64,000 bases of DNA, taken from NCBI GenBank assembly GCA_964433755.1, contig CAYSSR010000003.1, forward strand, positions 248,001 through 312,000, written 5' to 3'. The DNA comes from JAUVXJ01 sp964433755. GTDB taxonomy: Bacteria; Chloroflexota; Anaerolineae; UBA7937; B3-Chlor. Numbering within the stretch: the first letter of the stretch is position 1; each line of letters starts with the position of its first letter. The translations under genes were made by a program, and so were the position numbers. The notes beneath the pieces are model-generated. The model searched no databases. It was not told the origin of the DNA and was given only the letters and a program-made list of their open reading frames with translations. Below are positions 8,373-16,562 of this stretch, one piece after another.

Positions 8373-8975
8373 CTAGCTCGTCCTGGCGTTGGGCCGCACC
8401 GGGGCACCGGCTCCCGGGTTCTTCTGCGCCTCGCCGGAGATCCTGGAGATCAGGTGGGTGATCACGACGCCGAGGTCGTAGATATCGAGCGTGCCGTCCA
8501 TGTTCGGGTCCTTCAGGTCGAGCGTGCCCTGCGTCTCGTGCAGGCGATAGGAGAGTTTCAGGAACTTGGAGAGGACGAGCTTGGGGATATCGCCCACACG
8601 CTCTGGGCCGTACCATTCGAAGACGTCCCGGTTGCCCTTGCTGGAATTGCAGGTCTTGCACGCACAGACGCAGTTGTCGGATGAATCGAGCAAGGCGGCG
8701 ATTCTGGGGTCCACCCCTGCCCTGGAGATGGGTACGATGTGGTCGGTACTCAGGCCAGTCGTCGCGCCGCAGTACACGCAGAGCCTGCCGTGGTCCAGCT
8801 CCTTCTCGTAGTCACGGACTGAAGAGGACCAGGTCATCTCGCCGGAGGTAAGCTTCTTGTAGCGAGACACGGCGAAGCCGTAGTTGCCCTCGAAGCCAGC
8901 TGCCCTGGCGATGAGCACGGCGTAGTGCCAGTAGATGAACCGGCGCACGGTGTCTACGTACTTCGGCGGCTTCAT
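8373..8975 (-). CDS. HNH endonuclease with C-terminal EF-hand-like loop
   Basis: 200 residues. The core is an HNH module: CVYCG, then LSTDHIVPISRAG, then NCVCACKTCNSSKGNRD, giving the two CxxC zinc pairs and the catalytic DH. After about residue 155 the chain has DLKDPNMDGTLDIYDLGVV, which matches a dockerin/EF-hand calcium loop (D-x-N-x-D-G-x-x-D), and ends in a disordered Pro/Ala-rich tail. Function beyond metal-dependent DNA cleavage is unknown. Neighbours do not form a restriction system. Confidence 0.85.
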   Translation of the reverse strand: MKPPKYVDTVRRFIYWHYAVLIARAAGFEGNYGFAVSRYKKLTSGEMTWSSSVRDYEKELDHGRLCVYCGATTGLSTDHIVPISRAGVDPRIAALLDSSDNCVCACKTCNSSKGNRDVFEWYGPERVGDIPKLVLSKFLKLSYRLHETQGTLDLKDPNMDGTLDIYDLGVVITHLISRISGEAQKNPGAGAPVRPNARTS

Positions 8976-9087
8976 GCGCGCTGATCCTCTTCTTGCTCTG
9001 CGGCTCTGGGCCTACCTTCCCTCGGCGGCCAATCGCCTCCCTGCCTCCGTCCGCATCCCTAGCACGGATCCAGCAGGGCAACGCGCG

Positions 9088-10164
9088 CTACCCACCCGTC
9101 GGCAACGGACAGCCAGGATCGAGCTTGTAGAACCCGTGGGCGCCCCTCGTGGTCCGTATCAGCAAACCCTCGCGGATTCCTCGCTTGATTAACTCTCTGA
9201 TCTCAGCGTTGGAGAGATCGATCACCTCTGTGTTTCGTAGGCCGCGCAACGCGTTGTAGATCTGCACGAAGCGGACGGGATCGTCGAACTGGCGCATCGT
9301 GTCTCGGAAGATGCGCCACTCCCTGGGACCGATTCCACCTTCGGCTTCCTCTTCCTCCGAGACTGGCTCCGACACAAACTGGCTGAGCGCGTAGGGATCC
9401 TCGTCCGGCAAGAAGACCTCGTGCACCGTACCACTGGTGAAGATCTGCACCAGACCCCGCTTCTCGGCTTCCCTCACGAAATCCTTGAACTTCGTGAAGG
9501 GCTTGCCGTCGGAGCCCCGGTGCGCCCTCTCGTCGAAGCTGCCCAGAATCTCCATCATTAGCAGCTTGAGGGTAGCCATGGTGGACACGTTGTCCCTCTG
9601 CCTGGCCAGATGAATGGCCTCCACCAGGGCATCGTAGACATCCGCCGGCGCCTTCTTCTCTTCCTCGTCCATCAGATGCTCGTACAGGACGAAATCATCG
9701 GCGCTCTGAGCCAAGTGAGAGGACGCAGCTCCGCCCACACCGATGACCCCTACGAACTTGCCGTACTGACGGATGGTGTTGACCACCGGTATGAAGTCGC
9801 GATCTCCGGTGACGAGCACATAGTTGCCGATATTAGGATACCCGTAGAGCGTCTTGATGGCATCGATGCACATGTGGATGTCCACGCTGTTCTTGATGGC
9901 GCTGGCGCTGTGGGCCCTGTCACGCTCGTAGTAGTACGTGGGCACGTACATGGGCTCGATGCTGTGAGCGTACAGTGCACTCGTCACCCTCGGGTACCGG
10001 TACCAGTCAGCGTACGCCCGGGCGATGGTGATCCGGCCGTACTCGGCGCACTTGTCCATCACGTATTCGAAGTTGGGATCGGAGTCGTACCTGTTGTGCA
10101 CCGAGATGTAGATGTTCTCGAAATCTATGAAAACGGCGACGTCCCCCCGGTTCTCCACCATCAC
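9088..10164 (-). CDS. NYN-domain nuclease with LOTUS-like C-terminus
   Basis: 358 residues. The N-terminal 160 are a NYN/LabA (PIN-like) domain with acidic positions in VAVFIDFENIYIS and YVLVTGDRDFIPVVNTIRQYGK. The middle (about 185-255) resembles an OST-HTH/LOTUS winged helix (MATLKLLMMEILGSFDERAHR, TKFKDFVREAEKRGLVQI), and a second HTH-like unit closes the protein (SNAEIRELIKRGIREGLLIRT). NYN proteins are RNA-processing nucleases; LOTUS domains bind RNA. Start ATG 10164 has GGGAG upstream. Role inferred as RNA turnover. Confidence 0.85.
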   Translation of the reverse strand: MMVENRGDVAVFIDFENIYISVHNRYDSDPNFEYVMDKCAEYGRITIARAYADWYRYPRVTSALYAHSIEPMYVPTYYYERDRAHSASAIKNSVDIHMCIDAIKTLYGYPNIGNYVLVTGDRDFIPVVNTIRQYGKFVGVIGVGGAASSHLAQSADDFVLYEHLMDEEEKKAPADVYDALVEAIHLARQRDNVSTMATLKLLMMEILGSFDERAHRGSDGKPFTKFKDFVREAEKRGLVQIFTSGTVHEVFLPDEDPYALSQFVSEPVSEEEEAEGGIGPREWRIFRDTMRQFDDPVRFVQIYNALRGLRNTEVIDLSNAEIRELIKRGIREGLLIRTTRGAHGFYKLDPGCPLPTGG

Positions 10165-10349
10165 ACTCTCCCTTCAAGTATCGCCGGTGTCAGTCTATGC
10201 TGTCGTTTGCGTCTATGATCCGTGACCCGCCACGTCGCTCATTATCCTTGACGAGTCTTTCTCGTTCGGCGACGGCGAGCACGTCACGGCTGCTCTCTAT
10301 GAGGACTGGAGCGACCTCGCCCTCTACTTTCTGACGGGGCCAGATATGC

Positions 10350-11768
10350 TCAGTCCAGCTTCATGAAATGTCTTACGGATTCCAGGTATTCGAGTGGGGA
10401 AAGACGGACCGGATGAACGCGCCGGGCTATGGTGTATCCCTTCCACAGCTTGTGTACCAGCCAGAAGAGACGGTTCTTGGGCAGCCTCAGCAGCCGGCGC
10501 ATCGCCGGCAGCAGCCAGGGCCATTCCACCGTCACGGCAAACAGCTTCTGGAGGTTCTCTATCTGACGCTTCTCGTCCGGCGGAAAGCGGAGCACGGAGC
10601 TATCCCAGGCTGAGACAGAGATGTCATCGAAGGTCCCTTCCACCAGCCCCTCGCGACGGGCGAGCTCGCCCAGTTGCGTGCGTGGATAGGGCTGATAGAT
10701 GAACGCGTTGGCGAAGGCCGGACGGCACTTCACGTTCAGCTTGAGCGTTTCCAGATCATCCTCGAGACCGCCGGTGGGCAGTCCCACCATGTTGGTGCTC
10801 ATCACGTTGATGCCCGCGTCTCTCAGCATCCGGCAGGCGTCCACGATCTGTTCTTTGGACATGTTGCGGCGCAGAACCTCGTTGCGGATGCGGTCGTTGC
10901 CCGCTTCGATGCCCATACCCACGCTGACACAGCCCGCTCCGCGCAACTGCTTTGCAAGCTCCTCGCTGACCAGGTTCGCCCTCACGTTGCAGAAGAATGG
11001 CAGACCCACACGGTCCCAGTACTTCCCCGAGAACTCAGCCACCCAGTCCCGGCCGATGGTGAAGGTATCGTCCAGAAAGACCACGAAGCCCAGGGGGTAT
11101 CTCTCCTTCACGTGGTTGATCTCCGCCAGGACGACGTCCACACTTCGCTTACGAACCCGCCTCCCTTGACCTTGGTAGATCTCGAATAGCGCGTGGTTGA
11201 AGCAGTACGTACACTCGTAAGGGCACCCTCTTCCGCTGAAGAAGTGCTTGATCTTGCTGTGTCGCGTGGGCTGGTGTTGCTCGTAGACCAGCTCCCGGTC
11301 TGGAAAAGGCAGCTCGTCGAGGTTCTCGATGTACGGGCGCACGGGGTTTCGCACCACCTCACCGTTGACCTTGAACCACCAGTTGGCGATGTCCGGGTTC
11401 AGCGAGCCGTTGCCCAGGGCCTGCGCCAGGTCCAGCATGGCCCCCTCACCCTCGCCAATGCAGATCCCGTCCACCCCCTCGTCCTCGATCATCTCCGGGA
11501 AGAAGGTGGGATGGGGCCCCCCGAAGACAGAGAAGACGTCGAATCTTGCTTTGATCTGCCTGTTGAGGTCCAGGTAGTACTTCTGCAAGCCCGTAGTCAC
11601 ACTGTAGCCGACGATGCCGGGCCTGAACTCCTCGACGGCTTCGAGGGAGTCCTCCTGGCTGACGATGCAGAGCCTGACTTCGTGGCCGGCTTGCTTGAGA
11701 ACGCTGGATAGGTGCAGGATACCCTGAGGCTCATAGTCGACCTGCTTGAGCACGAACAACACACGCAT
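10350..11768 (-). CDS. B12-binding-type radical SAM protein
   Basis: 472 residues. The N-terminal 140 are a cobalamin-binding Rossmann fold (MRVLFVLKQVDYEPQGILHLSSVLKQAGHEV ... FSVFGGPHPTFFPE), without the DxHxxG of true B12 ligation. The radical SAM core has GRGCPYECTYCFN (CxxxCxxC) binding the 4Fe-4S cluster. This architecture belongs to the hopanoid/BchE/P-methylase-like group; no substrate can be assigned. It is monocistronic, with a second member of the superfamily at 50.1-51.5 kb. Confidence 0.88.
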   Translation of the reverse strand: MRVLFVLKQVDYEPQGILHLSSVLKQAGHEVRLCIVSQEDSLEAVEEFRPGIVGYSVTTGLQKYYLDLNRQIKARFDVFSVFGGPHPTFFPEMIEDEGVDGICIGEGEGAMLDLAQALGNGSLNPDIANWWFKVNGEVVRNPVRPYIENLDELPFPDRELVYEQHQPTRHSKIKHFFSGRGCPYECTYCFNHALFEIYQGQGRRVRKRSVDVVLAEINHVKERYPLGFVVFLDDTFTIGRDWVAEFSGKYWDRVGLPFFCNVRANLVSEELAKQLRGAGCVSVGMGIEAGNDRIRNEVLRRNMSKEQIVDACRMLRDAGINVMSTNMVGLPTGGLEDDLETLKLNVKCRPAFANAFIYQPYPRTQLGELARREGLVEGTFDDISVSAWDSSVLRFPPDEKRQIENLQKLFAVTVEWPWLLPAMRRLLRLPKNRLFWLVHKLWKGYTIARRVHPVRLSPLEYLESVRHFMKLD

Positions 11769-11901
11769 ATGGGGACTCTCCTCACACGGGGCCAGCGCGT
11801 CGTCGCACAGCGGCCCCAGGCACTGAGACTATCATATCGCGCCACACTGCAAATGGCAAGTGGCTTGCGGCCGTAGGTGCCCGCCATGGCCCCACGACCC
11901 C

Positions 11902-11927
11902 GTAGGACAAGCTTAAGCTTGTCCTAC
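11902..11927. repeat. Perfect 26-bp palindrome
   Basis: GTAGGACAAGCTT followed at once by its exact reverse complement AAGCTTGTCCTAC, with no spacer. It ends 3 bp before the -35 box of the promoter at 11931. As DNA it could be an operator for a dimeric regulator; as RNA it would be a long hairpin. No T-tract follows, so it is not a typical terminator. Confidence 0.8.
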
Positions 11928-11930
11928 CGC

Positions 11931-11959
11931 TTGACACAGCCCTACTTCACAGCTATAGT
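11931..11959 (+). promoter_or_regulatory. Promoter of DUF1624 gene
   Basis: TTGACA (11931-11936), 17-bp spacer, TATAGT (11954-11959). Transcription would begin near 11966, giving a leader of about 45 nt before ATG 12011. Confidence 0.85.
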
Positions 11960-12010
11960 GGCCCAGTCTGCGGCGTTGACGCCCCTCTGTGAGCACAGGG
12001 AGTGGCTCTG

Positions 12011-13117
12011 ATGAGTAAGCGATTGTTCGCCATTGACGCCGTCCGAGGCTGGGTGATGATCCTCATGGCCCTGGATCACGCCATGGCCTTCTCCTACTTC
12101 CACATCTCGGCCGAAGGCTTCCAGGGCATACGGCCCGAGCCCCTGCCCGACGCCGCCCACTACCTAACCCGTTTCGTGACCCACTGGTGCGCGCCGACCT
12201 TCATCTTCCTGGCCGGGCTCAGCGTGGCTCTCTTTACCCTGTCTAGGCGGTCGCAAGGCCTCACGGAAGGACAAATCACGCGCAAGCTGGTCATCAGAGG
12301 GCTGCTGCTGATCGGGCTCCAGCTTACGGTGGTCAACCTGACCTGGGGCTTCGGCGTCTCCAAGGGCTGGAATCTGGTCTACTTCGGGGTGCTGTCCTGT
12401 ATCGGAGCGGGTCTCGTCGTGCTGGCCTTCGCCCGGCGCCTGCCCGTTCCTCTGCTAACCGGCGGCTCCGTCCTTCTCCTGCTGGTGATGCCCTTTGTCC
12501 TGCGCGCCCTTGCGTTGCCGCCTGGTGCGGACCACCCTCTGCGGGAGATCCTGGCTCAGCCCGACAAGTACGGGTGGCTGGCCGTCAACTACCCGGTCCT
12601 GCCCTGGCTGGGCGTGATGGGGCTGGGCTGCGGCCTCGGATTCCTCGTGGGAGCCAGGCCCGAGCGGACCACCAGGCTGTTCCTCCTGTTCGGCGCCCTA
12701 GCGTTTGGCCTCTGGCTGCCCGTAAGACTGATGGGCGGCTACGGCAATCTCACTCCTTACCAGGGAGGCGACTGGCGCGACTTGATGCTCATGTCCAAAT
12801 ACCCGCCCAGCCTGGTCTTCCTGATGTGGACCCTGGGAGGCATGGCCCTAGCCATCGCCCTGCACCACTGCCTCGCGGACAGACTGCGCCCTACGCGGTT
12901 CTGGAGTCTGGTCACGCTCTTTGGCCAGACACCTCTCTTCTTCTACGTGGTGCACCTTGTGCTGTACAAGCTTCTCGGCCTTCTTCCTTTCCTGAGGGGC
13001 AGCTTGGCCGCGGGCTACCTGGCCTGGCTGGTGGGCCTGGCGGTGATGGCTCCTGTCTGCTACGGCTATCGCGCTCTCAAGAGAAGACACCCGGAGAGTG
13101 TGCTCCAGTACGTGTAG
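12011..13117 (+). CDS. DUF1624 / HGSNAT-like membrane acyltransferase
   Basis: 368 residues from ATG 12011, chosen because AGGGAG (11997-12002) lies 8 nt upstream; the GTG at 12002 overlaps that ribosome site. About ten hydrophobic helices follow the family's N-terminal signature RLFAIDAVRGWVMILMALDHAMAF. DUF1624 proteins resemble the catalytic part of heparan-alpha-glucosaminide N-acetyltransferase and are thought to acylate sugars across the membrane. The substrate here is unknown. It has its own strong promoter next to a palindrome. Confidence 0.85.
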   Translation: MSKRLFAIDAVRGWVMILMALDHAMAFSYFHISAEGFQGIRPEPLPDAAHYLTRFVTHWCAPTFIFLAGLSVALFTLSRRSQGLTEGQITRKLVIRGLLLIGLQLTVVNLTWGFGVSKGWNLVYFGVLSCIGAGLVVLAFARRLPVPLLTGGSVLLLLVMPFVLRALALPPGADHPLREILAQPDKYGWLAVNYPVLPWLGVMGLGCGLGFLVGARPERTTRLFLLFGALAFGLWLPVRLMGGYGNLTPYQGGDWRDLMLMSKYPPSLVFLMWTLGGMALAIALHHCLADRLRPTRFWSLVTLFGQTPLFFYVVHLVLYKLLGLLPFLRGSLAAGYLAWLVGLAVMAPVCYGYRALKRRHPESVLQYV

Positions 13118-13157
13118 ACGGCCACTACTACACACGCAGGCAGGAGCCACACAAACG

Positions 13158-13189
13158 AAAAAGAGGAGCCGATACGTCGACTCCTCTTC
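13158..13189 (-). terminator. Terminator of clpC-like gene
   Basis: Read on the minus strand: AAGAGGAG, a T-G wobble, CGA, loop CGTA, TCG, then CTCCTCTT and a run of T (TTTTTC). It lies 30 bp after the clpC-like stop, between two convergent genes. Confidence 0.85.
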
Positions 13190-13218
13190 GTGACTCAAAC
13201 TCGTCGAGACCAACGCGC

Positions 13219-15675
13219 CTACTTCTTGGCCTTCTTACCCTTGCTCTTGAAGACCACGCCCTCTTGCTTATCGGCGTCCACCGTGACGGTGGCACCCGTC
13301 TCCAGTTCCCCGCGCAGGATCTTCTTGGAGAGGGGAGTCTCCACCTCCCGCAGAAGCGTACGCCGTAGGGGCCGAGCACCGAACTTGCGGTCGTATCCTG
13401 CGTCGGCCAGCCAGTCCCGGGCTGCGTCGGTGAGCTCGATGATGATCCCGTGCTCGGCCAGCCGGGTCTCGATGTCCTTCATCTGGATGTCCACAATCTG
13501 TCTGATATGCTCCACGGTCAGGTCGTGGAAGACGATGATCTCGTCCACGCGGTTCAGGAACTCCGGACGGAAAGTCTTCTTCAGCTCCTCACGCACCCGC
13601 TCGTCGGATACGACCCGCGCATCCTCGCGGTCGCCTGCCCGGAAGCCCAGCGGGCCATCCCGGTCGGTGAAGCTGGTGCCCACGTTGGAGGTCATGATCA
13701 CTACCGTGTTGCGGAAGTCCACGGTGCGGCCCTGACCATCGGTCATGCGACCTTCTTCCAGGATCTGAAGCAGGGCGTTCCACACGTCTTGGTGGGCCTT
13801 CTCGATCTCGTCGAAGAGCACCACCTGATACGGGCGTCGCCGCACGGCCTCGGTGAGCTGGCCGCCCTCGCCATAGCCCACGTAGCCCGGCGGAGCGCCG
13901 ACCAGACGGGAGACCGTATGCCGCTCCTGGTACTCGCTCATGTCCACTCTGACCATGGCGTCCTCGTCGTCGAAGAGGAACTCGGCCAACGCCTTGCTCA
14001 ATTCGGTCTTGCCCACGCCCGTGGAACCCAGAAAGATGAAGGACCCTATAGGACGGTGCGGGTCACCCAGGCCAGACCTGGCCCGGCGTATGGCGTCCGA
14101 CACCGCGGCCACCGCCTCTTCCTGCCCCACGATACGCTCGTGCAAACGGTCTTCCATCTCCAGCAGCTTCTTGGCCTCGGTCTCCAGCATCCTGGTCACG
14201 GGGATGCCGGTCCAACTGGCCACCACCTGGGCCACGTCCTCCTCTTCCACCACGTCGTCCAGGCCCTGCTCCGAGCGCCAGGCCCCGACCTCCTCGGTAT
14301 ACTCCCGCTCCAGCGCCATCCGCTGGCTCCTGAGGCTGGCCGCGTGCTCCCAATCCCTCTTCTGCCCGGCCTCCTCTTCCTCGCTCTGGAGGTCCCTCAG
14401 TGCGATCTTCTTCTGCTTCAACCCAGGCGGAACGCCATACATGTCGATGCGCAGTTTGGCCGCCGCCTCATCGACGAGGTCCACGGCCTTGTCCGGCAGT
14501 TGCCGCTCTTTGACGTAACGGTAAGACAACCTGGCCGCTGCCTCCAGCGACTCGTCCGTGATGGTCACGCCGTGATGCAGCTCGTAGCGATCGCGGAGGA
14601 TGCGCAGCATGTCGATGGTCTCTTCCACAGTCGGTTCTTTGACGTAGACCGGGGCGAAGCGTCGCTCCAGGGCCATGTCCTTCTCGATGTGATTGCGATA
14701 CTCGTCGAGAGTCGCCGTCCCGATACACTGTAGCTCACCCCTGGCCAACGCGGGCTTCATCATGTTGGAAGCGTCTATGGCCCCCTGCGCAGCGCCGGCT
14801 CCTACGACGTTCTGCAACTCGTCGATGAAGAGGATGATCTCACCCTTGGACCGTTGTATCTCGTCCAACGAGGCCTTGAGCCGCTCCTCGAACTCTCCGC
14901 GGAAGCGCGAGCCAGCCACCATGCTTCCCAGGTCCAGCTCGATGATCCGCTTGCCAATGAGGTTCTCCGGGACGTCGTCCGACACGATCTTCTGCGCCAG
15001 ACCCTCCACGATGGCCGTCTTTCCCACGCCGGCGTCCCCGATCAGCACCGGGTTGTTCTTGGTGCGCCGCACCAGAATGCGCATCAGCCGCAGGACTTCG
15101 TCCTCGCGCCCGATCACCGGATCCAGTCTGTCCTCCTCGGCCAGCAGGGTCAGGTCCCTGCCGTATTTCTCGAGCACCCGGTAGCGCGTTTCGGCCCTGG
15201 GGTCGGTCACCTTCTGCCCACCCCGGATCTCCTCGATCACGGACTGCGCCTCGTCCTTGGTCACGCCCATATCGCCCAGAATGGACGCCGCTCCTCCGCC
15301 CACGCCCAGCACGGCCAGAAAGATGTGTTCCGTGGACACGTACTCATCCCCCAGTCGCCGGGCTTCCTCTCCAGCCACGTAGATGAGGCGGTTCAATCGA
15401 GGCGTGACGAACAGTTGGGTGGACATGGGGCTACTGGCGCTCGGTGGATAGGTCGAACGCGTCGCCTGGAGCAGCTCGTCGAGCCGCCCAGTGAGTGCTT
15501 CTATGTCCACGCCCAGCTTGTTCAGTATCTCCGTGATCACACCTTCAGGCTGTTCCACCATCGCCAGGAGCAAATGTTCAGTGTCCAACTGTGTGTGCCC
15601 GTACCGTTGGAGTATCTCCTGGGACCTGGCAATGGCGTCTTGAGCCCGCTCTGTGAACCGGTCAAAGCGCATCAT
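13219..15675 (-). CDS. clpC: ClpC-like Hsp100 ATPase
   Basis: 818 residues. Clp-N repeats (RFTERAQDAIARSQEILQ, DTEHLLLAMVEQ, STEHIFLAVLG) lead to AAA-1 with Walker A GDAGVGKT and Walker B IILFIDELQ. A short middle segment (about 410-455) looks like a UVR motif (LQSEEEEAGQKRDWEHAASLRSQ), and AAA-2 has GSTGVGKT. The short middle region and UVR-like helix mark ClpC/ClpE rather than ClpB. A basic tail (KSKGKKAKK) ends it. In related bacteria it unfolds substrates for ClpP; clpP and mcsAB are not in the window. Confidence 0.9.
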   Translation of the reverse strand: MMRFDRFTERAQDAIARSQEILQRYGHTQLDTEHLLLAMVEQPEGVITEILNKLGVDIEALTGRLDELLQATRSTYPPSASSPMSTQLFVTPRLNRLIYVAGEEARRLGDEYVSTEHIFLAVLGVGGGAASILGDMGVTKDEAQSVIEEIRGGQKVTDPRAETRYRVLEKYGRDLTLLAEEDRLDPVIGREDEVLRLMRILVRRTKNNPVLIGDAGVGKTAIVEGLAQKIVSDDVPENLIGKRIIELDLGSMVAGSRFRGEFEERLKASLDEIQRSKGEIILFIDELQNVVGAGAAQGAIDASNMMKPALARGELQCIGTATLDEYRNHIEKDMALERRFAPVYVKEPTVEETIDMLRILRDRYELHHGVTITDESLEAAARLSYRYVKERQLPDKAVDLVDEAAAKLRIDMYGVPPGLKQKKIALRDLQSEEEEAGQKRDWEHAASLRSQRMALEREYTEEVGAWRSEQGLDDVVEEEDVAQVVASWTGIPVTRMLETEAKKLLEMEDRLHERIVGQEEAVAAVSDAIRRARSGLGDPHRPIGSFIFLGSTGVGKTELSKALAEFLFDDEDAMVRVDMSEYQERHTVSRLVGAPPGYVGYGEGGQLTEAVRRRPYQVVLFDEIEKAHQDVWNALLQILEEGRMTDGQGRTVDFRNTVVIMTSNVGTSFTDRDGPLGFRAGDREDARVVSDERVREELKKTFRPEFLNRVDEIIVFHDLTVEHIRQIVDIQMKDIETRLAEHGIIIELTDAARDWLADAGYDRKFGARPLRRTLLREVETPLSKKILRGELETGATVTVDADKQEGVVFKSKGKKAKK

Positions 15676-15751
15676 GTTCGCTATCTCCTTCTCCCCTCAG
15701 AACAGATCGGTCCGTGGGGAAGGCAGTCCCTTCATGTCGACGTACAACCCT

Positions 15752-15760
15752 ATTATACCA
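15752..15760 (-). promoter_or_regulatory. Extended -10 promoter of clpC-like gene
   Basis: On the minus strand TGGTATAAT forms an extended -10 element (TGn plus TATAAT). No good -35 box stands 17 bp upstream. It lies 77 bp before the ATG at 15675. No CIRCE or HAIR element is visible nearby. Confidence 0.6.
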
Positions 15761-15828
15761 AATCAGAGCCAGATGCATGCTAGCCAAGGCCACGCCACGA
15801 GTATGGAGGCGCCAGCAAGCAGCCCTCC

Positions 15829-16551
15829 CTAAGTCTTAACGTAGGAGGCCACGAGATGGACCTTGGTGTTCCGTAGCGGGCCCCAGTCGGTGATCCTCTC
15901 CCAGGCTACGGCCAACTTGAACAGGGCATCGTTCCCGGCCACGTACGAGGGATCGCCCACCAGGTGGAACTCCTTGTTCTTCAAGCCGGCACGCGCCAGC
16001 TTCTTGTCGAGTGCACGATGAGTATTGGCCTTGTAGGCCAGGGCAAAGGTATCCTTCTCGTCCCGTCCGTAAATCCTCCGGGTCAACCACCGCTGAAACC
16101 GCCCGGGCACGAGCCGCTGCACCAGCGTCACGTAGTTCCAGGCGTTGGGCGCCAGCACCACCAGGTGACCGCCGCTCCGCAGCACGCGGGCCAGCTCATT
16201 GAGAACGCTGTCAGGCCTCTCCAGGTGCTCCAGCACCCAACTACACATCACGACGTCGAAACAGGCCGCCGGGAAGGGCAACCGCGCCAGATCCCCGTTC
16301 ACCAGTTGCCCCAGGCAACGGTGTTCGCCCAGGGAAGCCAGGTCAGCGTCCACCCCCACGGCCTGCTTCACGTTCTGCCAGTAGAGTTCGATCACTCCAC
16401 CACGCCCGCAGCCCGCGTCCAGGACCCTCGTCTCCGGCCCAATACGCTCTCCCACCAGCCTCGCGTAGAGGGAGACCCCATCCTCGTAGCCTGGGTGCAA
16501 GCTGCGGTACAGCTCCCGGTATCTCTCCTGCTTGTCCAGAGGTATCATCAC
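15829..16551 (-). CDS. Class I SAM-dependent methyltransferase
   Basis: 240 residues. Motif I is VLDAGCGRGGVIELYW, motif II acidic residue in AVGVDAD, motif III-IV LARLPFPAACFDVVMCSWVLEHLERPDSVLNELARVLRSGG. This is the Methyltransf_11/UbiE-like fold. The C-terminal part (YGRDEKDTFALAYKANTHRALDKKLARAGL) resembles methyltransferases of glycan or lipid biosynthesis clusters, but the acceptor cannot be told. It starts 12 bp after the clpB stop and is probably the last gene of the dnaJ2-hspR-clpB transcript. Confidence 0.85.
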   Translation of the reverse strand: MMIPLDKQERYRELYRSLHPGYEDGVSLYARLVGERIGPETRVLDAGCGRGGVIELYWQNVKQAVGVDADLASLGEHRCLGQLVNGDLARLPFPAACFDVVMCSWVLEHLERPDSVLNELARVLRSGGHLVVLAPNAWNYVTLVQRLVPGRFQRWLTRRIYGRDEKDTFALAYKANTHRALDKKLARAGLKNKEFHLVGDPSYVAGNDALFKLAVAWERITDWGPLRNTKVHLVASYVKT

Positions 16552-16562
16552 TAGGGACGCTG

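Noticed and set aside
13450..14733. 427-codon plus-strand reading frame
   Set aside because: It is antisense to the conserved ClpC-like gene; the product is His/Leu/Gly-rich without any domain, a normal shadow of high-GC coding DNA.
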